NCBI GenBank assembly: GCA_964651245.1
Contig: CAZYVI010000005.1
Location: forward strand, 147,641 to 211,640
DNA: 64,000 nt
Source of the DNA: Avedoeria sp964651245
GTDB lineage: Bacteria; Chloroflexota; Anaerolineae; Epilineales; Epilineaceae
Direction: 5' to 3'
The notes under the pieces were generated by a model. That model worked only from the letters and a program-made list of their open reading frames with translations. It was not told the DNA's origin and searched no databases. This document shows positions 33,067 through 41,010 of this stretch, one piece after another. Numbering within the stretch: the first letter of the stretch is position 1; the number at the start of each line of letters is the position of its first letter. A program made the translations under genes and the position numbers.

Positions 33067-33072
33067 GATACT
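33067..33072 (+). promoter_or_regulatory. -10 box of the esterase gene, leaderless type
   Basis: GATACT ends 7 bases before the ATG at 33080, similar to the spacing at three other genes of the window. No -35 consensus is seen. Confidence 0.45.
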
Positions 33073-33079
33073 CTCCCCG

Positions 33080-35002
33080 ATGTCCCCGCCCGCCCGGCCG
33101 CCCGTGCGCCGCGCGACGATCGCCGCCGCCATCGCCGCCGCCGTCCTCGCCGCGCCCGCCGGCCGCGCCGCCCCGCTCGCCCAGCCGGCGCCGTTCGCCG
33201 TGCCCCGCGACTACCGCCTGGTCTACCGCCTCGACATCCCGGTCGCGTCGCCCGGCTACCACACCGTGCCGGTGCCGTACGCGGTCGACGACGGCGCCGC
33301 CCTCGACGCCGGGTTCGATCGGGTCGGCTACCTGCTGGAGCTCACGACAGGCGACGGGGCCACGAGCTGGGTCTGGGCGTCGATGGCCGCCTTCACCCGC
33401 GACGTGCGCAAGATCGGCCTGCCGACGGCGCCGAGCGGCGCGTTCTTCCAGCGCGCCGTCGGGGCGATGTCCGTCCGATCGAACGTCCCCGGCCTGCCGG
33501 TGGGCGACGACGTCCAGGGGAACCTCGAGTTCTGGCCGAACAACTACGCCACCGCGAACGCGGCCGGCGTGAGCGGCGCGCGCGACGACGCGTACGACAC
33601 CGGGGACGCGCCGGCCGATCCGGTCGCCGGCTACGGCTCGTTCCAGGTCCATGCCTCGGCGACGGGCACGACGCTGCTCGCCTACAACCGCTGGGGCCTC
33701 GCCGACACGAGCGACATCGGCATCGGCAACAGCCCGACCGGCCAGCCGGACTGGACGTTCCGCCAGAACGCCGCCGAGTTCACGACGCGACGGCTCAGCG
33801 TCTACGTCCGCGAGGCGCCGCTGCCGGTGATCGAACTCGCGGCGCCCGAGCCGCATCGCGTCGTCCAGCGCGGCCCGGACGGCCGCGGCACGGTGCCGAT
33901 CCGCGGCCGCGCCGCCGCCTCGGCCGACCGGGTCGACGTCCGCGCCGTGCCGATCGGCGACCGCGGCTCGGGCGCCGCGTGGCAGGCGGCGGCACTCGCG
34001 CCCGGCGGCGCGTTCAGCGCCACGCTCGCCCTCGGCGGGGGCTGGTACCGCATCGAGGCGCGCGCAGCGGCCGGTTCAACGGCGCTCGGCACCGCGGAGT
34101 CGGGTCCGGTGGGCGTCGGCGAGGTCTTCGTCACCGCCGGCCAGTCGAACTCGGCGAACCACGGCGCGCCGCGCCAGGCGCCCGCGGACGCGCGCGTCGT
34201 CGCGTTCGGCCCCGGCGGCTGGCGGCCCGCCGCCGATCCCCAGCCCATCGCCACCGGCGACGGCGGATCGCCGTGGCCGGCGTTCGGCGACGCGCTGGCG
34301 GCCGGCCTCGACGTGCCGATCGGCCTCGTGTCGGTCGGCTGGGGCGGCACGACCGTCGAGCAGTGGCAGCCCGGCGGCACGCTCTACCCGCGGCTGCGCG
34401 ACGCGCTCGTCGCCCTCGGGCCGGCCGGGGCGCGCGCGGTCCTGTGGCACCAGGGCGAGAGCGACGCGGCCGGCGGCACCTCGACCGCCGTCTACGCGGC
34501 CCGGCTGCAGGCGATCATCCGCCAGTCGCGCCTCGACGCGGGCTACGACGTGCCCTGGGGCATCGCCCGCGTCGGCTTCGTGCCGGGGCTGGCCCAGCCG
34601 CCGATCGATGCCGTCGTGGCCGGCCAGAACGCGGTCGTCGCCGCCGGCGGCGGGCGCGGCGACATCTTCGCCGGTCCGACGACGGACGACCTCGTCGGCC
34701 CGGCTTGGCGCTCCGACGGGATCCACTTCAACGCCCAGGGCCTCGCCTTGCACGGCCAGCGCTGGGCCGCCGATGTCCGCGCCGCGCTGGCGCTCCCGGC
34801 CCACGCGCCCGAGCCGACGGCCGGCGCCGACGACACGCCGACGCCGAGCGCCACGGCCGGCGCCATCGGCAGCCCGACGCCGGGGCGCGCGTCGACGCCG
34901 ACGTCCCCCGCGCCGCCGACGGCCGCCGCGACCGGGACGCCGGCAGGCGGCGACGATCGTCGGCTCTTCCTGCCGCTGGCGCTGCGGCTGCCGTCGCCCT
35001 GA
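33080..35002 (+). CDS. Secreted SGNH-type (sialate O-acetylesterase-like) esterase with LP-type tail
   Basis: This is a 640-residue exported protein with a signal peptide (residues 1-33). Residues 40-250 have no recognised family but look beta-rich. The esterase domain starts near residue 350. VFVTAGQSNSANHG carries the nucleophile Ser in the GQSNS block, VSVGWGGTTVEQW the oxyanion Gly, VLWHQGESDA a block III-like segment, and SDGIHFNAQGLALHG the catalytic Asp/His. This matches DUF303/carbohydrate acetylesterases that remove acetyl groups from glycans. From about residue 575 there is a Thr/Pro/Ala linker, and the protein ends RRLFLPLALRLPSP, the third such tail in this window. I chose the ATG at 33080, which gives a clean signal peptide; the frame is open to 32972. 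Confidence 0.85.
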   Translation: MSPPARPPVRRATIAAAIAAAVLAAPAGRAAPLAQPAPFAVPRDYRLVYRLDIPVASPGYHTVPVPYAVDDGAALDAGFDRVGYLLELTTGDGATSWVWASMAAFTRDVRKIGLPTAPSGAFFQRAVGAMSVRSNVPGLPVGDDVQGNLEFWPNNYATANAAGVSGARDDAYDTGDAPADPVAGYGSFQVHASATGTTLLAYNRWGLADTSDIGIGNSPTGQPDWTFRQNAAEFTTRRLSVYVREAPLPVIELAAPEPHRVVQRGPDGRGTVPIRGRAAASADRVDVRAVPIGDRGSGAAWQAAALAPGGAFSATLALGGGWYRIEARAAAGSTALGTAESGPVGVGEVFVTAGQSNSANHGAPRQAPADARVVAFGPGGWRPAADPQPIATGDGGSPWPAFGDALAAGLDVPIGLVSVGWGGTTVEQWQPGGTLYPRLRDALVALGPAGARAVLWHQGESDAAGGTSTAVYAARLQAIIRQSRLDAGYDVPWGIARVGFVPGLAQPPIDAVVAGQNAVVAAGGGRGDIFAGPTTDDLVGPAWRSDGIHFNAQGLALHGQRWAADVRAALALPAHAPEPTAGADDTPTPSATAGAIGSPTPGRASTPTSPAPPTAAATGTPAGGDDRRLFLPLALRLPSP

Positions 35003-35062
35003 CGGGCGCGGCCGAACGATGGCGGCGCCGGCGCGATGCCCCTGCGCGCGCCGCGCGCCGCG

Positions 35063-35965
35063 TCAGCGGTTCCCGACCGGCTTGGCCTCGATCGTCAGCA
35101 GGTACGCCCACAGCGCCTTGAGCTCGTCGTCCGTCATCCGAGCGAACTGCTGGGCGGGCATGACGGGGTCGAGCTTGGTGCCGTCGGGGCGGGTCTGCTC
35201 GCGGATGGCGCGGAAGAAGTCGGCCTCGGTCCATTGGCCTAGGCCGGTGGCGGGGTCGGGGGTCAGGTTCTTGGCCGCCGGCCAGTCGGGCGGCGCGCCC
35301 GGGATCTTGCCGCCCGAGAGCGTCGGGCCGTGGCAGCCGCGGCAGGTGTTCGCCAGGTAGTCGCCGTACTCGGCCGTCGGGCCTTCGGGCGGCGCCTCGG
35401 CGTAGCCGGCGGAGAGGTCGACGCGGCTGGCGCTGGGCATGAGGTCGCCCTTGAGCACCAGGGCGTGGCCCAGCGGGCGGAAGACGGTGGGCGGCGGGAC
35501 CTTGTCGACCGGCGGCGCCTGCTTGAGGTAGGCGATGAGCGCGCCGAGGTCGGCCGCGCCCATCTTGACGTAGTCCTCGGACGGCATGATGCGCAGCCCC
35601 CGTCCGTCGGGGCCGATGCCGTAGACGATGGCCCGGACATAGTCGTCGTCGCTCAGCTCGGCGCCGACGCCGCCCTCGCCGCGGGTCAGGTTGGGTCCGG
35701 AGAGCCGGCCGATGAGCGGGTCGTCGGCGACGACGTTGCCGGACAGGTCCTCGCCGTGGCAGTCGGCGCAGCCCCGGGTCTGGTAGATGTGGCGGCCGCG
35801 CTCGACGGCCGCGGCGTCGGTCGGGATCGTCAGCGGCGGCACCTCGACGGCGTAAGTGCGGGCCAGGCGCTGACCGCTCAGCGAATAGACCGCGCCGAGG
35901 GCGATGGCGACGAGCGCCACGAGCCCGACGAGCAACTTCAACAAGCCCCGTACGAACCCCCCCAT
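35063..35965 (-). CDS. Membrane-anchored di-heme cytochrome c
   Basis: This is a 300-residue protein. An uncleaved or cleavable N-terminal hydrophobic helix (LLKLLVGLVALVAIALGAVYSL) is followed by two cytochrome c domains with heme motifs GCADCHGEDL near residue 65 and TCRGCHGPTL near residue 212. Candidate axial Met ligands lie in RIMPSEDY and DPVMPAQQF. This resembles the di-heme subunits of sugar or alcohol dehydrogenases and similar electron carriers outside the membrane. The PQQ-type sugar dehydrogenase at 1.4-2.9 kb is a possible but unproven partner. The ATG at 35965 has GGAGGAG upstream. Its 5' neighbour, the ICMT-like gene, ends 109 bases away on the same strand. Confidence 0.9.
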   Translation of the reverse strand: MGGFVRGLLKLLVGLVALVAIALGAVYSLSGQRLARTYAVEVPPLTIPTDAAAVERGRHIYQTRGCADCHGEDLSGNVVADDPLIGRLSGPNLTRGEGGVGAELSDDDYVRAIVYGIGPDGRGLRIMPSEDYVKMGAADLGALIAYLKQAPPVDKVPPPTVFRPLGHALVLKGDLMPSASRVDLSAGYAEAPPEGPTAEYGDYLANTCRGCHGPTLSGGKIPGAPPDWPAAKNLTPDPATGLGQWTEADFFRAIREQTRPDGTKLDPVMPAQQFARMTDDELKALWAYLLTIEAKPVGNR

Positions 35966-36074
35966 GCCCCTGCTCCTCCGTGCGTGCTTCCGGCCGCCGG
36001 CGCCGGTGCCGGCGCGCGGAGGCCATGTAATGACACGGAACGGGTCGGCTGTCGAGCGGGGGCGGGAGGCCGGG

Positions 36075-36782
36075 CTACCAGATGCCGGGGATCAGGCGAT
36101 AGCGCACCCGGCCCATGTAGTCCGCATAGCCCGCCAGGTCGCGCCGCAGCACCGCCTCTTCGTTGCGGATGCGCACGACGATGACCGGGACGATCGGCAG
36201 CATCGTCAGCGCCGCCCACCACGAGCCGAGGGCGATCGGCGACAGCAGCCAGATCGCCAGCATGGCGACGTACATCGGGTGGCGGACGACGGCGTACGGT
36301 CCGGTCGTGGCGAGCGACTGCCCCGCCTCGACCTCGATGATGCGCGACGCATACCGGTTGGCCAGCAGCACCCGCGCGAACAGGGCGTAGGCGATGACGA
36401 TCCCGACGTTGGCGCCGACGACCACCGCCGGCGGCACCGCCGACCAGCCGAAGCGACGGTCGAACCCCGGCAGCAGGAACGCCAGCACGAACAGGACGAG
36501 GCTGACCTGGATGACCCGCTGCTGCGTCACCTCGCGCTCGCGCGTCCGCAGCCGGCGGGCCAGGAGTTCGGGCTCGCGGCGGATCAGGTGGGTTCCGAGC
36601 AGGGCGACGATGGCGAACAGCACCGCCAGATAGAGCCAGGCCTGCCAATAGTCGAACGTCCCGGCCGGGCCGAAGAACATCGCCGCCATCACGACGAGCG
36701 CCGCAGCGTAGTACGCGACGGCACGGCGGGCGAGGGCGGGTCGGTCGAGGTCGGTCGCACCGCGTTCGTCGTCGGTCGCCAT
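36075..36782 (-). CDS. Isoprenylcysteine carboxyl methyltransferase (ICMT/PEMT)-like membrane protein
   Basis: This 235-residue protein has four to five hydrophobic helices (AYYAAALVVMAAMFFGPAG, LYLAVLFAIVALLGTHLI, LVLFVLAFLLPGF, VVVGANVGIVIAYALFA). The C-terminal signature of this family is GPYAVVRHPMYVAMLAIWLLSP and RNEEAVLRRDLAGYADYMGRVRYRLIPGIW, which bind S-adenosylmethionine. Bacterial members methylate phospholipids or small substrates; the substrate is not predictable. The ATG at 36782 (MATDDERG) has GAGGAG 8 bases upstream. The frame is open to 37229 but that part is antisense to the cyclase gene. Confidence 0.85.
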   Translation of the reverse strand: MATDDERGATDLDRPALARRAVAYYAAALVVMAAMFFGPAGTFDYWQAWLYLAVLFAIVALLGTHLIRREPELLARRLRTREREVTQQRVIQVSLVLFVLAFLLPGFDRRFGWSAVPPAVVVGANVGIVIAYALFARVLLANRYASRIIEVEAGQSLATTGPYAVVRHPMYVAMLAIWLLSPIALGSWWAALTMLPIVPVIVVRIRNEEAVLRRDLAGYADYMGRVRYRLIPGIW

Positions 36783-36851
36783 CGCCGTCTCCTCGGGCCG
36801 CGCGGTCGGGCGGATCGGACCACCGCCCCGTACGAGCCATACGAGGACGAC

Positions 36852-36857
36852 TATACT
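36852..36857 (+). promoter_or_regulatory. Candidate -10 box of the cyclase-NACHT gene
   Basis: TATACT lies about 65 bases upstream of the ATG at 36922, in the short gap between this gene and the divergent ICMT-like gene. The leader is G+C-rich, with no clear structure and no -35 match. Confidence 0.4.
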
Positions 36858-36921
36858 ACCGGGCCGGGCTGCGCACACGGCCCACCGCCCCGCCGAGTCG
36901 CCCGCGCCGCCGAGGCCACCG

Positions 36922-39900
36922 ATGAGCCTCTCGCACGACGCGCTCACCTTCCTGTTCACCGACATCGAGGGCTCGACGGCCCGCTGGGAGGACCACCGCG
37001 AGGCCATGTCGGTGGCGCTCGTGCGCCATGACGCCATCCTGCGCGGCGCCATCGAGGGCCACGGCGGACACGTGTTCAAGACGGTGGGCGACGCCTTCTT
37101 CGGCGCGTTCGCCGACGCCACGGCGGCGCTGGCGGCCGCCGTCGACGCCCAGCGCGGGCTGCGCGCCCAGGACTGGCGCGCCTTCGGCGCCGATTTCGCC
37201 GACCTGCGCGTGCGCATGGGGCTGCACAACGGCCACGCCGAGAGCCGCGGCGGCGACTACTTCGGCCCGGCGCTGAACCGGACCGCGCGGCTCATGGCGG
37301 CGGGTCACGGCGGCCAGATCCTGCTGTCGTCGACCGCGATGCGGGCCGTGCGCGAGCACCTCGCGCCCGACGTGGCGATCCGCGACCTGGGCGAGCACCG
37401 GCTCAAGGACCTGCGGCACGCCGAGCACATCTGGCAGCTCGTCGTCGACGGCCTGCCCGACGTGGTGCGCTCGCTCGCGACGGCCGGCGAGCTGAGCGCC
37501 CGCGACCGCATCGTCGTCTCCGATCCCGACGCGCCCGACGACGGGACGGCCGCGCCGACGGTCGTCGCCCAGTCGGTGGCCGGCACGCTGGCGGCGCTCC
37601 ACGCCGTGATCCGGCGCGACGCCCCGACCGTGGTGCTGACGACGGCCCAGGTGCGCCAGGCGGCGCAGCACAAGCCGGCCGACCTCACCGAGCACCGCCT
37701 CGGCCGGATCGCCGAGTGGAGCCAGCCGCGCTACCGCCTCGACGGCCGCTTCGTCAGCCTGACGCTGCTGGTCGACCTGGGCGAGGAGAACGCCGCCGGC
37801 CGCTGGTCCGCCCGGCCGGAACGCTACGACGACCTCGGCACGCTGCTGGCGGCGGTGACCGAGCCGGCCGTGGTGGTCCTCGGGCCGCCGGGCAGCGGCA
37901 AGAGCACGCTGCTGCGGCGCCTCGAGCTCGACGCCGCGATCGACGCGTTGCGCGGCGACGACCCGGCCGACACGGTGACGTTCTTCGTCCAGCTCAACCA
38001 GTACAAGGCGTCCGAGCCCGACCAGCCGGTGCCGTCGCCGGGTCGCTGGCTGGCCGAGCGCTGGGCCGAGCGCCATCCGCAACTGCCGCCGCTCGACGAA
38101 CTGCTGGCCGCGGGCCGGATGGTGTTGCTGCTGGATGCGCTGAACGAGATGCCGGCCGGATCGGAGCGCGAGTTCCGCGCGCGCGTCGGCGATTGGAAGG
38201 ACTGGCTCGTCGGGCTGACCCGGACGCAACCCGGCAACCGGGTCGTGTTCAGCTGCCGGACGCTCGATTACGCTGCGCCGCTCTCGACGCCGTCGCTGCG
38301 CGTGCCGCAGGTGCTCATCGAACCGCTGTCCGACGACCAGGTGTGCGCGTTCCTGCGCCTCTACAGCCCGATGCGCGGCGACGAGATCTGGCGCGCGATC
38401 GCCGGCACCCCGCAGCTCGAGGCGCTGCGGGCGCCGTTCTTCCTGGCGCTGGTCGTCGACCAGGTCGAGGCGACCGGCGAGCTGGCGGGGGATCGGGCCG
38501 GGCTGTTCACCGGCTTCGTCCGCCAGGCGTTGCGGCGCGAGGTCGAGCGCGACAACCCCCTGTTCGCCCACGCCGACCTGCTCGACAGCCGCGACGTCCG
38601 GCAGATCGCGCACTGGCGCTGGCGGGACGCCTACCAGCTGCCGGAGCGCGGCGCGCTCGTGCCGCGGCTGGGCCAGCTGGCCCACGCGATGCAGGCGTCG
38701 AGCGCCGAGGGCGAGGCGGGTCAGGTGCGGGTCGACTACGACGGCGCGCTCGACGCGCTGGACCACCCGCGCGCCGCCGACCTGGTCCGCGCCGGCGTGG
38801 CGATCAGCGTGCTCGACGAGGACCCGGCGGCGGACGAGGTGCTGTTCCGCCACCAGCTGCTCCAAGAGTACTTCGCCGCCCGGGTGCTGGCGCGGGCGCC
38901 GAACCCGGCGCTCGTCACGGCGCCGTGGCGGGCGGCCGACGTCGTCCCCGGACTGCGCGATGTCGTCGCCACCTTGCCGCCGGGCGAGACGCTGCCGACG
39001 CTGCCCCAGACGGGCTGGGAGGAGACGACGGTCCTGGCGGCGGCGATGGCGCCCGAGCCCGAGGCGTTCCTGCGGGCGGTGATGGCCGAGAACCTCGTTG
39101 TCGCCGGCCGCGCGGCGCAGCTCCCGACGGTCCGCGGCCGGCTCGACGCCGCGCTGTGGGACGACCTGCGCGCGGCGCTGGTGGCGCGCAGCCGCGACCC
39201 GGCCGCCGACCTGCGCCATCGGATCGCCTGCGCCGCGGCGGTGGGCGACCTGGGCGATCCGCGCTTCGCGCCGCGCCCGGGGCCGCACGGCGACTTCGTG
39301 CCGCCGACGCTCGTGGCGGTGCCGGCCGGGAGGTACCCGATCGGCGAGGACGAACCGCTCGACTGGTCGGTGCTCGACGTCCGCGGCTCGACGCGCAAGC
39401 ACATGCCGCGCCACGCGGTGGCGCTGGCGGCGTTCGAGATCGGCCAGTTCCCGGTGACGAACGTCGAGTACGCCTGCTTCATGGCCGCCGGCGGCTACGA
39501 CGACGACCGCTGGTGGACGACCGACGACGGGCGCCGCTGGCGGCGCGGCGAGCTCGGCAACACCGGCCTCCGAGCCAACGACCGGATCTGGCGCCGCCGT
39601 TTCCAGGACGAGCCGGACCTGTTCGAGCAGATGGAAGCCCAGGGCCGCTTCCCGAGCGCCGAGGTGCTCGAGCGATGGCGGACATGGCTGGCGCTGGACG
39701 AGGCGGCGTTCGAGGCGGCGATCGACGCGCGCTGGCAGCCCAAGCGCGAGACCGAGCCGCGCTTCTGGCGCGATGACCGCTTCAACCAGCCCACGCAGCC
39801 GGTCGTCGGGCTGTGCTGGTACGAGGCGCGGGCCTACTGCGCCTGGTTGGCGGCGCAGACGGACCGCCCGGTCCGGCTGCCGACCGAGGCGGAGTGGGAG

Positions 39901-40329
39901 GCGACGGCCCGCGGGCCCGACGGGCGACGCTACCCGTGGGGTGACGGCTGGGACCCGCTGCGGGCCAACACGAACGAGACGCGCGTCTGGCGGACGTCGC
40001 CGGTGGGCGTCTTCGTCGAGGGCGACAGCCCGTTCGGCGCGGCCGACATGGCCGGCAACGTCACGGAGTGGACGTCGAGCCTGATCGGCGGCTTCATGGA
40101 CGACGAACGCGCGTGCGACTTCCCGTACCCCTACGACCCGTCCGACGGCCGCGAGGACGCCGCAGCGCCGGTCGCGATCTGCCGCGTGCTGCGCGGCGGC
40201 GAGTGGAGCTACGTCCAGGGCAACGCCCGCAGCAGCTACCGCGGCGACAACCTGCCGGACATCCGGCTGGATGTGACGGGGTTTCGGGTGGCGGTGGGGG
40301 CCTTGGACGGGCGTTCGCAGCGCGGGTAG
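36922..40329 (+). CDS. Three-domain protein: class III nucleotidyl cyclase, NACHT-type NTPase, SUMF1/FGE-like domain
   Basis: This is a 1135-residue protein. Residues 1-170 are a class III cyclase with FLFTDIEGSTARWE (metal Asp near 14), HVFKTVGDAFFGAF (second Asp near 57, with an adenine-type Lys just before) and RMGLHNGHAESRGGDYFGPALNRTARL. A cyclase-like remnant follows to about residue 270. The NTPase has Walker A VVLGPPGSGKSTLLRRLE near 320 and Walker B MVLLLDALNEMP near 399, then LFRHQLLQEYFAA..., as in NACHT proteins. Residues 790-1130 form a SUMF1-type fold (FEIGQFPVTNVEYACF, LPTEAEWEATARGPDGRRYPWGD, ADMAGNVTEW, VLRGGEW, VTGFRVAV) lacking the C-terminal catalytic cysteines of true FGE. 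It is probably a signalling or immune-type sensor; that is inference. No operon partner is visible. Confidence 0.85.
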   Translation: MSLSHDALTFLFTDIEGSTARWEDHREAMSVALVRHDAILRGAIEGHGGHVFKTVGDAFFGAFADATAALAAAVDAQRGLRAQDWRAFGADFADLRVRMGLHNGHAESRGGDYFGPALNRTARLMAAGHGGQILLSSTAMRAVREHLAPDVAIRDLGEHRLKDLRHAEHIWQLVVDGLPDVVRSLATAGELSARDRIVVSDPDAPDDGTAAPTVVAQSVAGTLAALHAVIRRDAPTVVLTTAQVRQAAQHKPADLTEHRLGRIAEWSQPRYRLDGRFVSLTLLVDLGEENAAGRWSARPERYDDLGTLLAAVTEPAVVVLGPPGSGKSTLLRRLELDAAIDALRGDDPADTVTFFVQLNQYKASEPDQPVPSPGRWLAERWAERHPQLPPLDELLAAGRMVLLLDALNEMPAGSEREFRARVGDWKDWLVGLTRTQPGNRVVFSCRTLDYAAPLSTPSLRVPQVLIEPLSDDQVCAFLRLYSPMRGDEIWRAIAGTPQLEALRAPFFLALVVDQVEATGELAGDRAGLFTGFVRQALRREVERDNPLFAHADLLDSRDVRQIAHWRWRDAYQLPERGALVPRLGQLAHAMQASSAEGEAGQVRVDYDGALDALDHPRAADLVRAGVAISVLDEDPAADEVLFRHQLLQEYFAARVLARAPNPALVTAPWRAADVVPGLRDVVATLPPGETLPTLPQTGWEETTVLAAAMAPEPEAFLRAVMAENLVVAGRAAQLPTVRGRLDAALWDDLRAALVARSRDPAADLRHRIACAAAVGDLGDPRFAPRPGPHGDFVPPTLVAVPAGRYPIGEDEPLDWSVLDVRGSTRKHMPRHAVALAAFEIGQFPVTNVEYACFMAAGGYDDDRWWTTDDGRRWRRGELGNTGLRANDRIWRRRFQDEPDLFEQMEAQGRFPSAEVLERWRTWLALDEAAFEAAIDARWQPKRETEPRFWRDDRFNQPTQPVVGLCWYEARAYCAWLAAQTDRPVRLPTEAEWEATARGPDGRRYPWGDGWDPLRANTNETRVWRTSPVGVFVEGDSPFGAADMAGNVTEWTSSLIGGFMDDERACDFPYPYDPSDGREDAAAPVAICRVLRGGEWSYVQGNARSSYRGDNLPDIRLDVTGFRVAVGALDGRSQRG

Positions 40330-40371
40330 GGTAGCAGATCAGATGTGCGGCTGACCTCGCTGTCCTCACAC

Positions 40372-40396
40372 GAGGTTCGAGTCCCGCCGCGGGTAC
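40372..40396 (+). other. tRNA 3'-end-like fragment, possible integration scar
   Basis: The stretch contains GAGGTTCGAGTCCCGC followed by CGCGGGTAC, which looks like a tRNA T-arm loop (GTTCGAGTC) and acceptor end. The T-stem no longer pairs and there is no matching 5' half upstream, so it is not a functional tRNA. It lies between host-like sequence and a low-G+C gene. That would fit an attachment-site remnant, but chance similarity is possible. Confidence 0.35.
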
Positions 40397-40527
40397 TTGT
40401 GTCCACCTTCGACCCTGAGGTTCCACATCGGCACGCACGAGGTTGACGTTGTGTCCGATAGAGAGCATCCTCCGACCGACACCGAAACGCAGCACTCGAC
40501 GCTACAGCCTGCAGATTGGAGACGAAT

Positions 40528-40818
40528 ATGGACCTGAATGGGGAGCAGTTCACCGTAATCCTGGTGGCTTTTTGTATTCTGTTAGCCATTGCGTGGGCCC
40601 TGACCATATGGACTCTCAGAGGCGAGAAAGAGCTGCTTAGATATATCTTCAACGGTGGATGGGCACTGGCAATCGTGACCGTCGTTCTCGTGACATTCAC
40701 GATTGGCATGCTGACGGTCATCGATAAGCTTGATGGATCCACTTCGGCTAGCTTGCTTGGTGCAATTGCAGGTTACGCTCTAGGCTCTTTCCGGCGGAGC
40801 GATGATTCCCAATCGTAA
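40528..40818 (+). CDS. Small membrane protein of unknown function, low G+C
   Basis: This 96-residue protein has two or three transmembrane helices (FTVILVAFCILLAIAWALTIW, GGWALAIVTVVLVTFTIGMLTVI, SLLGAIAGYALGSF) and a short charged tail. I recognise no family. The gene uses A/T at many third positions and is plainly less G+C-rich than its neighbours, a sign of recent transfer. The start is the ATG at 40528 (MDLNGEQF), with TTGGAGA 7 bases upstream. A TTG four codons earlier is inside that site. It follows the tRNA-like fragment and precedes a GTAGGGGCGG repeat, so this 0.5 kb could be a small inserted piece. Confidence 0.65.
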   Translation: MDLNGEQFTVILVAFCILLAIAWALTIWTLRGEKELLRYIFNGGWALAIVTVVLVTFTIGMLTVIDKLDGSTSASLLGAIAGYALGSFRRSDDSQS

Positions 40819-40885
40819 CATCAGCATCGCGCCATCAACGCGCAACATGCCCCAGGGTATTCTCGTTCTCGCCGGCCGCATCGTA

Positions 40886-40900
40886 CGCGCGTAGGGGCGG
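40886..40900 (+). repeat. 15-base direct repeat, copy 1
   Basis: CGCGCGTAGGGGCGG recurs exactly at 42396-42410, so the pair brackets the metallophosphoesterase gene. The GTAGGGG part also begins the REPIN-like element at 9661. Confidence 0.6.
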
Positions 40901-41010
40901 ATGCCGCGGTCGGCGTATCGCAGCCAGGGCAACGAGCGTGGTCACCGCGAGGTCGATGCCTCCGGCGGCGGCGGTGATCGCCGCCGCCGGCCGGCGCTGA
41001 CCCTTGCAGC

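Noticed and set aside
39300..40329. Active formylglycine-generating enzyme
   Set aside because: The SUMF1 fold is recognisable but the C-terminal catalytic cysteines expected before the final GFR segment are absent.
40330..40400. Functional tRNA gene
   Set aside because: The T-loop sequence is there but the T-stem does not pair and no 5' acceptor strand or anticodon arm can be folded.
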